From NCBI GenBank assembly GCA_903918155.1, contig CAIXDD010000012.1, positions 1 to 7,397 of the forward strand: a stretch of 7,397 nucleotides of DNA, written 5' to 3'. This stretch comes from an uncultured Hyphomicrobiales bacterium (GTDB lineage: Bacteria; Pseudomonadota; Alphaproteobacteria; Rhizobiales; Beijerinckiaceae). Position numbers and translations under genes: made by a program. Positions 1 through 6,377 of this stretch are shown piece after piece. How positions within the stretch are numbered: the first letter of the stretch is position 1; every line of letters begins with the position of its first letter. The notes under the pieces were generated by a model. That model saw only the letters and a program-made list of their open reading frames with translations, was not told the DNA's origin and ran no database searches.

Positions 1-296
1 CCGCGACCGGCGTTGCCTGAAGCCGCCCCGATGGCCGCGCCCGCCACGGCGCCAAGCGCCGTGCCGACCGCCGCGCCGGCGACCGCCTGGTCGTTGGCCG
101 CCGCGCCGGGCGATTCATAGCCGACCGCGCGCTGCGCCTGCGACTGGCAGAAAGCCTCGTCGCGCTGGAACGCGTCATAGGATTTCGCCTGCCCCGGCAT
201 GACGGCGAGCGTGGGCCCTGCGGGACGGGTGGAGGCGCAGCCGCCCAGCGACAGGCCGAGCGCGGCGATGGAGACGATGGCGGCGGCAGACTTCAT
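1..296 (-). CDS. Glycine-zipper lipoprotein, C-terminus cut by window edge
   Basis: Translating the minus strand from ATG at 296-294 gives 98 residues that stay open to the window edge, so the C-terminus is missing. The first 19 residues form a short lipoprotein signal (one Lys, then an Ala/Ile/Leu-rich core) ending in a lipobox LGGC with Cys20 as the predicted lipidated residue. The mature part has a motif MPGQAKSYDAFQRDEAFC (residues 33-50), close to the MPGxGKSxxxFQxDxxxC pattern I recall from small proteobacterial glycine-zipper lipoproteins. From about residue 70 it becomes an Ala/Gly stretch with repeated AxxG/GxxxG spacing, typical of a glycine-zipper membrane segment. An AGAGGA ribosome binding site at 304-309 sits 7 nt before the start. 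It is probably an envelope lipoprotein; its precise role is unknown. The family assignment is from motif memory, not a database search. Confidence 0.85.
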   Translation of the reverse strand, partial: MKSAAAIVSIAALGLSLGGCASTRPAGPTLAVMPGQAKSYDAFQRDEAFCQSQAQRAVGYESPGAAANDQAVAGAAVGTALGAVAGAAIGAASGNAGR

Positions 297-326
297 GAAA
301 GCGTCCTCTGGTGATTCCCGGTGCAG

Positions 327-355
327 CTTATACGCGGGACCAAGCCAGCGAAAAA
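327..355 (-). promoter_or_regulatory. Candidate promoter of the lipoprotein gene
   Basis: On the minus strand, TATAAG (327-332) matches the -10 consensus at five of six positions. With a 17-nt spacer, the -35 position falls on TTTTTC (350-355), a poor match inside a T-run that stands out in this GC-rich DNA. A start near 320 would give a leader of about 24 nt carrying the AGAGGA ribosome binding site. The -10 is the convincing part; the -35 is weak. Confidence 0.4.
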
Positions 356-395
356 AGGCGGAACCGGGGCGAAGGGCCGCGGACGCCGCCGCCCC

Positions 396-460
396 TGGCC
401 AAACGTGGCGGCGGAGCGGGGCGGCCAAGCGGGGCGGCGGAGCGGGGCGGCGGAGCGGGG
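396..460. repeat. 13-bp GC-rich tandem repeat array, about five units
   Basis: Units of CGGCGGAGCGGGG occur at 409-421, 435-447 and 448-460. The unit at 422-434 is a variant (CGGCCAAGCGGGG), and a more degenerate copy (TGGCCAAACGTGG) lies at 396-408. A partial sixth unit CGGA follows at 461. The array lies between the MFS stop codon and the lipoprotein promoter. As 13 is not a multiple of three, it does not encode a periodic peptide in a single frame. It could arise by replication slippage; a regulatory role is not shown. Confidence 0.85.
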
Positions 461-509
461 CGGAACCTCCCTCATTCTTTCAGCGGCGCGGCGATCTTGT
501 CGAGCCGCT

Positions 510-1766
510 TCAATCCTCGCCGCTGCGCGCCACGTCGGGCCGCCGCAGCAGATAGACGCCGATCGCGACCATGGCGAGACTGACGATCCCGCCCACGACA
601 TAGAAGGACGCTTCCAGCCCCACCGCTTCCGCGACGGCGCCCATGGCGAGCGGCGCAAGGATCGAGGCGGTGCGGTTGGCGGTGCCGCGCAGGCCGATGG
701 CCTTGCCCTGATTGGCGCGCCCCGCCCCGCGCAGGACCAGAGTGATGACGAGCGGCTGGGCGAGGCCGTTCATGCCCGAGCGCATGAACATCGCGACCTG
801 CAGGGCGAGATAGGTGCCAAGAAGCGGCGTCACGCAGATGAAGATCACGCCCGCCCACAGCGAGAACAGCGCGATCCAGAACCCGCCGACATAGCGCGTG
901 AGCGGCGCGGTGAGCAGCGAGAAGACCGCAGCCCCCACCGCGCCCGCCGGGCTCAACAGGCCGATGGCCGTGCCCGCGATCCCCATATCCTTCAGCCAGG
1001 CGACGTAGAAGGAGCCTTGCACCGCATTGCCCACATGCATCATCGCGCCAAGGATGACGATGAGCACGACGGAGGGCGCGCCAAGCAGGCTGAAAGCGGT
1101 CGAATAATCGCTCCAGCGCGGCAGAAGCGCGCGCAGGCGCCCCGATTGCAGATGCGAATTGGTGGGCGCGCCCCCGCGCGCGGCGCTCGACAGCGGCGGC
1201 AGCAGGACCGCGCAGACGAATCCCCCCAGACACCAGACCGACATGAGGACGAACGCGCCCCATGCGCCCGTGAAATCCCATGCGAGGCCGGCCAGCGGCG
1301 GCCCGGCCAATTGGCCGATGCGGATCACGAAGCTCAGCCGCCCCGCGTAAACCGTCTTGCCGTGCATATATTGGCCGATCATCGTCTGCGCGCCGATCCA
1401 GCCCATGGATTCCGCAAGGCCGAGGAACATCTGCAGCACGATCAGCGCCCAGACGCCGGGCGCCATGGGATAGAGCAGCGGCAGGATCGCGGAGGCCAAA
1501 GTGCAGGCGAACATCACCCGCCGCGCGCCGAACCGATCCATCAGCGCGCCCGCGTGGATGGAGAACAGGAACGGCAGAATATGCGCCGCGCTGAAGGTGA
1601 GCCCGAACAGGAAGGGCGACGGGTTCATCGTATAGACGAACAGCGGAATGACGACCGATCCGATGTGGAAGATCGAGGTGACGAACAGGCCCACGCCGTA
1701 AACGGCGGCCTGCACGCGCAGGGAGACGGGCTGGCTCTCGTCGAGGGCGCTCGCGTCGGGCTTCAC
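510..1766 (-). CDS. Major facilitator superfamily transporter
   Basis: This 418-residue inner-membrane protein has the usual length and layout of a 12-helix MFS transporter. Hydrophobic segments are seen near residues 20-42, 52-72, 84-102, 105-125, 145-165 and 168-190, then a polar loop at about 191-222, then six more near 228-250, 262-284, 292-312, 316-340, 360-382 and 387-406. The MFS motif A is clear after helix 2 as GALMDRFGARR (73-83), with Asp77 and the paired arginines. A second conserved stretch, GLRGTANRTASILAPLAMG (358-376), lies in the C-terminal half. The start is GTG at 1766-1764; GGGAG at 1776-1780 is 9 nt upstream and supports it, while the codons immediately upstream encode a Pro/Arg-rich run unlike a membrane protein N-terminus. 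Substrate and direction of transport cannot be told. It is transcribed alone, divergently from ilvD; a link to branched-chain amino acid metabolism is not supported by anything in the protein. Confidence 0.9.
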   Translation of the reverse strand: MKPDASALDESQPVSLRVQAAVYGVGLFVTSIFHIGSVVIPLFVYTMNPSPFLFGLTFSAAHILPFLFSIHAGALMDRFGARRVMFACTLASAILPLLYPMAPGVWALIVLQMFLGLAESMGWIGAQTMIGQYMHGKTVYAGRLSFVIRIGQLAGPPLAGLAWDFTGAWGAFVLMSVWCLGGFVCAVLLPPLSSAARGGAPTNSHLQSGRLRALLPRWSDYSTAFSLLGAPSVVLIVILGAMMHVGNAVQGSFYVAWLKDMGIAGTAIGLLSPAGAVGAAVFSLLTAPLTRYVGGFWIALFSLWAGVIFICVTPLLGTYLALQVAMFMRSGMNGLAQPLVITLVLRGAGRANQGKAIGLRGTANRTASILAPLAMGAVAEAVGLEASFYVVGGIVSLAMVAIGVYLLRRPDVARSGED

Positions 1767-2007
1767 CGGCGACGACTCCCGGCGGCGGCGCGCGGGCGCG
1801 GGAGTGTGCGCGGGAGGGTCATTGTCATCCGGAGAGTTTGGGGAGCGTAAACGCTGAGGAACCGCTTGATCGTCAGCGTGAGCGCCACAAACTTGTCTCC
1901 TGCGCGATGAGAGGCTCCGCTTTCTTTGCGAAAACGCCGGATTAGGCTAAACCTCCGACGTTTCGTTTGCAATGCGGCCCCGCCGCTGGAAGACCGAGGA
2001 CGAGTCC
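1767..2007. promoter_or_regulatory. Divergent intergenic region between MFS gene and ilvD
   Basis: This 241-bp gap must hold the 5' control regions of both divergent genes. It has lower GC patches than its surroundings (about 1820-1970) and a small inverted repeat AGCGT-AA-ACGCT at 1844-1855, with another AGCGT at 1875-1879. For ilvD, TTGATC (1866-1871) and CAAACT (1888-1893) with 16-nt spacing are only a weak promoter match; TAGGCTAAAC at 1943-1952 is another -10-like patch without a good -35. For the MFS gene, TTTACG and GACAAT on the minus strand have 19-nt spacing, which is too long for confidence. I see no leader peptide rich in Val, Leu or Ile, and no recognisable riboswitch. Confidence 0.35.
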
Positions 2008-3843
2008 ATGCCCGCCTATCGCTCCCGCACCACGACCCATGGCCGCAACATGGCCGGCGCCCGCGGCCTGTGGCGCGCCACCGGCATGAAGGACAGCGAC
2101 TTCGGCAAGCCCATCATCGCCGTGGTGAATTCCTTCACCCAATTCGTGCCGGGCCATGTGCATCTGAAGGATCTCGGCCAGATGGTCGCGCGCGAGATCG
2201 AGAAGGCCGGCGGCGTGGCGAAGGAGTTCAACACGATCGCCGTCGACGACGGCATCGCCATGGGCCATGACGGCATGCTCTACAGCCTGCCCTCCCGCGA
2301 GCTGATCGCCGACAGCGTCGAATATATGGTCAACGCCCATTGCGCCGACGGCATGGTCTGCATCTCCAATTGCGACAAGATCACCCCCGGCATGTTGATG
2401 GCGGCCCTGCGCCTGAACATTCCCGCGATCTTCGTCTCCGGCGGGCCCATGGAGGCCGGCAAGGTTCTGCTGAAGACCGGCGAACGCGCGCTCGATCTCG
2501 TGGACGCGATGGTCGCCGCCGCCGACGAATCCGTGAGCGACGAGGAGGTCGCCGCCATCGAGCGCTCCGCCTGCCCCACCTGCGGCTCCTGCTCGGGCAT
2601 GTTCACCGCCAATTCGATGAATTGCCTCACCGAGGCCATGGGCCTGTCGCTGCCGGGCAACGGCTCGACGCTGGCCACCCATGCCGACCGCAAGGAATTG
2701 TTCCTCGAAGCCGGCCGCCGCATCCTCGATCTGTGCCGGCGCTATTACGAACACGACGACCTCACCGCGACGCCGCGCGGCATCGCCACCTTCAAGGCGT
2801 TTGAAAACGCGATGACGGTGGACATCGCCATGGGCGGCTCCACGAATACGGTGCTGCACCTGCTCGCCGCCGCCCATGAGGCGCAGGTGCCCTTCACCAT
2901 GGAGGACATCGACCGCCTGTCGCGCAAGGCGCCCGTGCTCTGCAAGGTCGCGCCCTCCACGCCCGACGTGCATATGGAGGACGTGCATCGCGCCGGAGGC
3001 ATCATGGCCATCGTCGGCCAGCTCGAAAAGGCCGGCCTCATTCATGCGGACGTGCCCACGGTCCACGCCCCCACGCTCGGCGCCGCGCTCGAGTCCTGGG
3101 ACGTGTCGCGCACGAGCGACGAGAACGTGCGCACCTTCTTCCGCGCTGCCCCCGGCGGCGTGCCCACGCAGGTCGCCTTCAGCCAGGACCGCCGCTACAA
3201 GGAGCTGGATCTCGATCGCGCCTCCGGCGTCGTGCGCGACATGGCGCACGCGTTCTCCACCGACGGCGGGCTGGCGGTCCTTTCCGGCAATCTCGCGCTG
3301 GAAGGCTGCATCGTGAAAACGGCGGGCGTCGACGAGAGCATCCTGAAATTCACCGGCCCGGCGAAAGTCTTCGAGAGCCAGGACTCCGCGGTGAAGGGCA
3401 TTCTCGGCGGCGCGGTGAAGGCGGGCGACGTCGTCGTCATCCGCTACGAAGGCCCGCGCGGCGGCCCCGGCATGCAGGAAATGCTCTATCCCACGAGCTA
3501 CATCAAATCCAAGGGGCTCGGCAAAGCCTGCGCGCTGATCACCGACGGGCGCTTCTCCGGCGGCACGTCGGGCCTCTCCATCGGCCATGTCTCGCCGGAA
3601 GCCGCCGAAGGCGGCCTCATCGCGCTGGTGCAGGACGGCGACCGCATCGAGATCGACATCCCCAACCGCACGATCCATCTCGCGCTCGACCAGTCCGTGC
3701 TCGACGCGCGCCGCGCGGCGCAGGAGAAGACGGGATACAAGCCCGCCGAGGCGCGCCCGCGCAAGGTCTCTACGGCGCTGCGCGCCTATGCCTCGATGAC
3801 GACGAGCGCGGCGCGCGGCGCCGTGCGCGAGCTGAAGGACTAA
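2008..3843 (+). CDS. ilvD: Dihydroxy-acid dehydratase (IlvD), [4Fe-4S] type
   Basis: IlvD dehydrates 2,3-dihydroxy-3-methylbutanoate and 2,3-dihydroxy-3-methylpentanoate to the 2-oxo acids that lead to valine, leucine, pantothenate and isoleucine, in the cytoplasm. The 611-residue product is nearly the length of E. coli IlvD (616) and reads collinear with it from MPAYRS. Key residues fall at the E. coli numbers: Asp81 and Asp123 (Mg site), Lys124 (the carbamylated lysine), Cys122 in SNCDK, and Cys195 in CPTCGSC. Position 49 is Gly, as in the E. coli enzyme, not the Cys of the [2Fe-2S] plant/mycobacterial type, so an oxygen-labile [4Fe-4S] cluster is inferred. The C-terminal PGMQEML (Glu491) and DGRFSGGTSG motifs are intact. 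The start at 2008 is preferred over an in-frame ATG at 1972 because GAGGA (1996-2000) is 7 nt upstream and the family begins here. It is monocistronic as seen; no other ilv genes are present. Confidence 0.98.
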   Translation: MPAYRSRTTTHGRNMAGARGLWRATGMKDSDFGKPIIAVVNSFTQFVPGHVHLKDLGQMVAREIEKAGGVAKEFNTIAVDDGIAMGHDGMLYSLPSRELIADSVEYMVNAHCADGMVCISNCDKITPGMLMAALRLNIPAIFVSGGPMEAGKVLLKTGERALDLVDAMVAAADESVSDEEVAAIERSACPTCGSCSGMFTANSMNCLTEAMGLSLPGNGSTLATHADRKELFLEAGRRILDLCRRYYEHDDLTATPRGIATFKAFENAMTVDIAMGGSTNTVLHLLAAAHEAQVPFTMEDIDRLSRKAPVLCKVAPSTPDVHMEDVHRAGGIMAIVGQLEKAGLIHADVPTVHAPTLGAALESWDVSRTSDENVRTFFRAAPGGVPTQVAFSQDRRYKELDLDRASGVVRDMAHAFSTDGGLAVLSGNLALEGCIVKTAGVDESILKFTGPAKVFESQDSAVKGILGGAVKAGDVVVIRYEGPRGGPGMQEMLYPTSYIKSKGLGKACALITDGRFSGGTSGLSIGHVSPEAAEGGLIALVQDGDRIEIDIPNRTIHLALDQSVLDARRAAQEKTGYKPAEARPRKVSTALRAYASMTTSAARGAVRELKD

Positions 3844-3851
3844 GGCGAGCG

Positions 3852-3877
3852 GGCCGCGCGCGAGAGAGCGCGCGGCC
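3852..3877 (+). terminator. GC hairpin after ilvD
   Basis: GGCCGCGCGC (3852-3861) pairs perfectly over 10 bp with GCGCGCGGCC (3868-3877) around a 6-nt loop GAGAGA, starting 8 nt after the ilvD stop codon. No T-run follows on either strand, so it is not a textbook intrinsic terminator. It may block or pause polymerase, or protect the 3' end, in this convergent gap. Confidence 0.5.
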
Positions 3878-3900
3878 GCCCTGCGGCTAGATCGCAGGGC
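3878..3900 (+). terminator. Second hairpin after ilvD, overlapping the convergent stop codon
   Basis: GCCCTGCG (3878-3885) pairs over 8 bp with CGCAGGGC (3893-3900), loop of 7 nt, followed on the plus strand by CTTTC. It directly abuts the first hairpin. The loop contains the TAG stop codon of the cupin gene read on the other strand. A modest terminator for ilvD read-through is plausible; the T-run is very short. Confidence 0.4.
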
Positions 3901-5080
3901 CTTTCAATTGCGGGGTCTGGATGACGCCGACCAGCTGATCCTTCGGGATCGCCATAATGGCGGGCTCGTCGAATACATCGCCCATTTCCGACGTCGCGCC
4001 GCTTTTGGCGACCGCCTCCAGAAACTTGCGATGGATGCGCGGATCCTGATCTTCATATTCGATCTGGCGTCCGCCCTGTTTCACCGACGTCGAGCCGCCC
4101 CCCTCATTGCTCACGCGGCGCAGTGAGATCATGGGATAGCGCGCCGAGCCCAAGCTGCACGCCAGATAGCGCGCGGGCTCGCCGCAGGTGTTGAAATGCT
4201 GGTGGAACATCCAGAACGGCGGCGTGTACATGAAGCCGTGCCGCCACGGAATTTCGACGAACTCGCTGTCGCCGTCGTACCACAAAAGCGAATAGCCCTC
4301 CCCGCTCACCGCATGCACATGGGTGCCCGCCGCATGGCGATGCGCCTTCTTGTAGCGGCCAACCGGAATTTCCGACGTATGCGCATGCATCGTGCCGTTG
4401 GTGAGCTGGAAGAAGACATTGCGCGATCCCTTGCCGCGCGTGTTGAGGTCGTAGAGCTTGAAACTGGTGAGGTCGGAGACGAAATTCGTCTCCCACACAT
4501 TGATCATGCCCGCGCCCGCCTTGCGGATATAGGTTCCGTGATCGCCCTCGCCCTGAAACTGGTTGGGCTTGCCGATGCGGTCGGGAAAGGTGCAGGGATT
4601 GGCGAAGATGAAATCCAGATTGTGATAATGATTGATCGCCAGGGGCGCGTCATTGGTGCAGGACAGGCGCGCGGCCTCGCGTCCCGACGTGTTGAAGATC
4701 TGATATTCGCAATTGAGCGGAATCGAGAACAGCGCCTTCGGCCCCCATTCAAAAGTCTGGCGCGCGCCGTCGGGCAAGGTCACCACCGTCGAGCCGAAAC
4801 CCGACAGGACGTAAAAGAAAGCCTCGTAGAGATGTTTGATCGGCCGCGTCTTGCGCCCGGCCTCCACTTCGAGAACGTAATTCGCGCAGAAATCGCCGCG
4901 CCCATGCGTATGGGCGAAACATCCGCGCGCGTCGAAACGATCCCACGCCTTGGTCTCCAGCGACAGAAGGTCATGGCCGAAATCCAGATGGATCGGAATC
5001 CCCTCGCCCTTCGCCCAATCGAGATAGGGATCCTGGAAATAGGCTTCCGTCGGCGTCTGCTGCTGGATTTCGTCGGACAT
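3887..5080 (-). CDS. Bicupin protein, gentisate-dioxygenase-like metal site
   Basis: The 397-residue soluble protein has two cupin domains. The N-terminal one (about 66-140) keeps only His83 and Glu86 of the metal motif (KHLYEAFFYVLSGFG). The C-terminal one (about 228-312) has GRYKKAHRHAAGTHVHAVSG (241-260), fitting G(X)5HxH with His247 and His249, and the second motif TPPFWMFHQHFN (286-297) with His293 and Asn297. The usual Glu position is taken by His254. A three-His site of HxH plus a distant His in a W-x-x-H-x-H-x-N setting resembles gentisate 1,2-dioxygenases and relatives, so an Fe(II) ring-cleaving dioxygenase is a reasonable guess; a non-catalytic or isomerase-type cupin remains possible. 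There is no signal peptide. ATG at 5080-5078 has GGGAGGA at 5084-5090. It is the last gene of a presumed unit with the Rieske and binding-protein genes, 104 nt downstream of the latter. Confidence 0.85.
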   Translation of the reverse strand: MSDEIQQQTPTEAYFQDPYLDWAKGEGIPIHLDFGHDLLSLETKAWDRFDARGCFAHTHGRGDFCANYVLEVEAGRKTRPIKHLYEAFFYVLSGFGSTVVTLPDGARQTFEWGPKALFSIPLNCEYQIFNTSGREAARLSCTNDAPLAINHYHNLDFIFANPCTFPDRIGKPNQFQGEGDHGTYIRKAGAGMINVWETNFVSDLTSFKLYDLNTRGKGSRNVFFQLTNGTMHAHTSEIPVGRYKKAHRHAAGTHVHAVSGEGYSLLWYDGDSEFVEIPWRHGFMYTPPFWMFHQHFNTCGEPARYLACSLGSARYPMISLRRVSNEGGGSTSVKQGGRQIEYEDQDPRIHRKFLEAVAKSGATSEMGDVFDEPAIMAIPKDQLVGVIQTPQLKGPAI

Positions 5081-5113
5081 GATTCCTCCCTTTATGTCGT
5101 CAGCATAGCGAAA

Positions 5114-5145
5114 GCCCGCCGCCGACGGTAGCCTTGGCGACGGGC
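5114..5145 (-). terminator. Terminator-like hairpin between binding-protein and cupin genes
   Basis: Read on the minus strand, GCCCGTCGCC (5145-5136) pairs with GGCGGCGGGC (5123-5114): nine Watson-Crick pairs and one G-U pair around a 12-nt loop, followed at once by TTTCG. It begins about 40 nt after the binding-protein stop codon and ends some 33 nt before the cupin start. A short U-run makes it a leaky terminator or a 3'-end stabiliser candidate. Confidence 0.5.
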
Positions 5146-5184
5146 GATAAGCGCAGACGACGCGCGCGTGTCAGATGCGGCGCG

Positions 5185-6309
5185 TCACTCCTGCGCGGCG
5201 GGTTTGGCGCCGGAAGCTGCACCCGGCAATTCGCGCATGGCGGAGCCGGGCTCGAGCGCCTGGCGCGCGCGCGCGAGCGTGGCCTCCGGCGTCGAATAGA
5301 GATCCTCGATGATCGCCTGCAATTTCGCGCCGGGAATGGGACGAAGCTCCAAGTTCAAGCGCGCGGCCTCCGCCTTCAGCTTCTCGTCGGCGAGCGCGGC
5401 GTCGAAGGCGGCGCGCAATTCGCGCGTGCGCTGCGCAGGGATCGAAGGCGGCGCGAGGAAGGGGCGGCCATACAATTGTTGCGAATAGATGAGGTCCATG
5501 ATGCGGCGGTCCTCCTCGGTCTTGGCGACGTCCGTCGCGCGATCGAGCTTCATGGCCGCGACGCGTTCGTTCTGTTCGCCGTTCTCCTGAAAGAGAACCC
5601 TGATCTCGCCGCGCTTGAGCGCATCCTCCGCGCTCCCATGCACCGAACTCCAGCCCATGCCGCACCAGCCCTGCACCTCGCTGCGCAATACGGCGAGCGT
5701 GACCTGCGCGGAGCCCGTATAGCCGGAAATGATCTTGAACTTCGTGCCGATCAGATTGTTGAGAAGCGCAGGCGACATCGAGGTGGAGGAGCCCTGCCCC
5801 GTCGCGCCCACCAGCAATTCGTGATCGAACAGGTCCTTCATCGTCTTCACGCGCGCGTCGGTGCGCACGAAGCAATAATAGGGCTCGCCGTTCATGCTGC
5901 CGATATAGGTGAGCGCCTTCGTGTCGAACTTCACGAGATCGCGACGGCCGAAGGCGGCCTCGGTGAGCGATTGCGGATAGGCGCCGGCGAGAACCGTGCC
6001 GTCCTTGGGGGCGACATTGGCGAGATAGGACACGGCGACCTTGCCGCCGGCGCCGGGCATGTTCTGCGGCACCATATCCGCCTTGCCCGGCAGATATTGC
6101 CCCATATGGCGCGTGAGCAGGCGCGCATAGGTGTCGTAGCCGCCGGAGGCCGACGAGGGAATGAGCACGATGACGGTCTTGCCCTTGTAGAAATCCTGCG
6201 CGGCGGCGGGCGCGGCGGCGCAAAGCAACGCGCCCGCGACGCATGACCCCGCAAGAGCCGCGGCGGGCTGTCTCAACGCGCGTCTGGCCTTTTGCACGAT
6301 GGCCTGCAT
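5185..6309 (-). CDS. Bug/TctC-family periplasmic solute-binding protein
   Basis: This is the extracytoplasmic receptor type of tripartite tricarboxylate (TTT) transport, a family that binds carboxylates and aromatic or other small organic acids. The chosen start at 6309 gives 374 residues; GGGAG (6317-6321) is 7 nt upstream, whereas an in-frame extension to 6420 would overlap the preceding gene and add an Arg-rich tail before the signal. Residues 1-37 form a signal peptide with KARRALR, a hydrophobic core, and AAA at the predicted cleavage before Gln38. The mature N-terminus DFYKGKTVIVLIP, then SGGYDTYARLL (55-65) and QNMPGAGG (82-89), then VAPKDGTVLAG, are hallmark Bug motifs. Length is somewhat above the common 320-330 residues, matching the longer subgroup. 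No TctA/TctB membrane genes are in the window, so its permease partner is off-window or it acts as an orphan. Ligand unknown; neighbours suggest an aromatic acid. Confidence 0.92.
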   Translation of the reverse strand: MQAIVQKARRALRQPAAALAGSCVAGALLCAAAPAAAQDFYKGKTVIVLIPSSASGGYDTYARLLTRHMGQYLPGKADMVPQNMPGAGGKVAVSYLANVAPKDGTVLAGAYPQSLTEAAFGRRDLVKFDTKALTYIGSMNGEPYYCFVRTDARVKTMKDLFDHELLVGATGQGSSTSMSPALLNNLIGTKFKIISGYTGSAQVTLAVLRSEVQGWCGMGWSSVHGSAEDALKRGEIRVLFQENGEQNERVAAMKLDRATDVAKTEEDRRIMDLIYSQQLYGRPFLAPPSIPAQRTRELRAAFDAALADEKLKAEAARLNLELRPIPGAKLQAIIEDLYSTPEATLARARQALEPGSAMRELPGAASGAKPAAQE

Positions 6310-6377
6310 GCGCTTTCTCCCTCTTTCCACTGTGTCGCGCCGATCCTGTCGCCGGCCTTGGTCCCTGCGCGGGCTCC

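Noticed and set aside
472..509. Alternative C-terminal frame beyond the MFS stop (ending GLKRLDKIAAPLKE)
   Set aside because: It would need a frameshift at the end of the MFS gene. The in-frame protein already has a complete twelfth helix and a normal polar tail, so no frameshift is needed.
321..1850. A 509-residue open frame on the plus strand across the MFS gene
   Set aside because: Composition is Arg/Gln/Asp/Ala-rich low complexity, it runs through the tandem repeats, and the minus strand encodes an MFS protein with motif A and proper membrane segments.
1907..1945. A 12-codon small open frame upstream of ilvD as a possible attenuation leader
   Set aside because: It lacks a ribosome binding site, has no run of Val, Leu or Ile codons, and no terminator hairpin follows it.
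1972..2007. Extended ilvD N-terminus from an upstream in-frame ATG
   Set aside because: The 12 added residues are not part of the family, and the ribosome binding site at 1996-2000 is correctly spaced only for the ATG at 2008.
1942..3678. A 578-residue open frame on the minus strand antisense to ilvD
   Set aside because: It is a shadow of high-GC coding sequence: rich in His, Ala, Gly, Asp and Arg with no recognisable domain, while the opposite strand encodes a canonical IlvD.
4196..5131. A 311-residue open frame on the plus strand antisense to the cupin gene
   Set aside because: No domain, Arg-rich composition typical of antisense shadows; the minus-strand frame has clear cupin motifs and a strong ribosome binding site.
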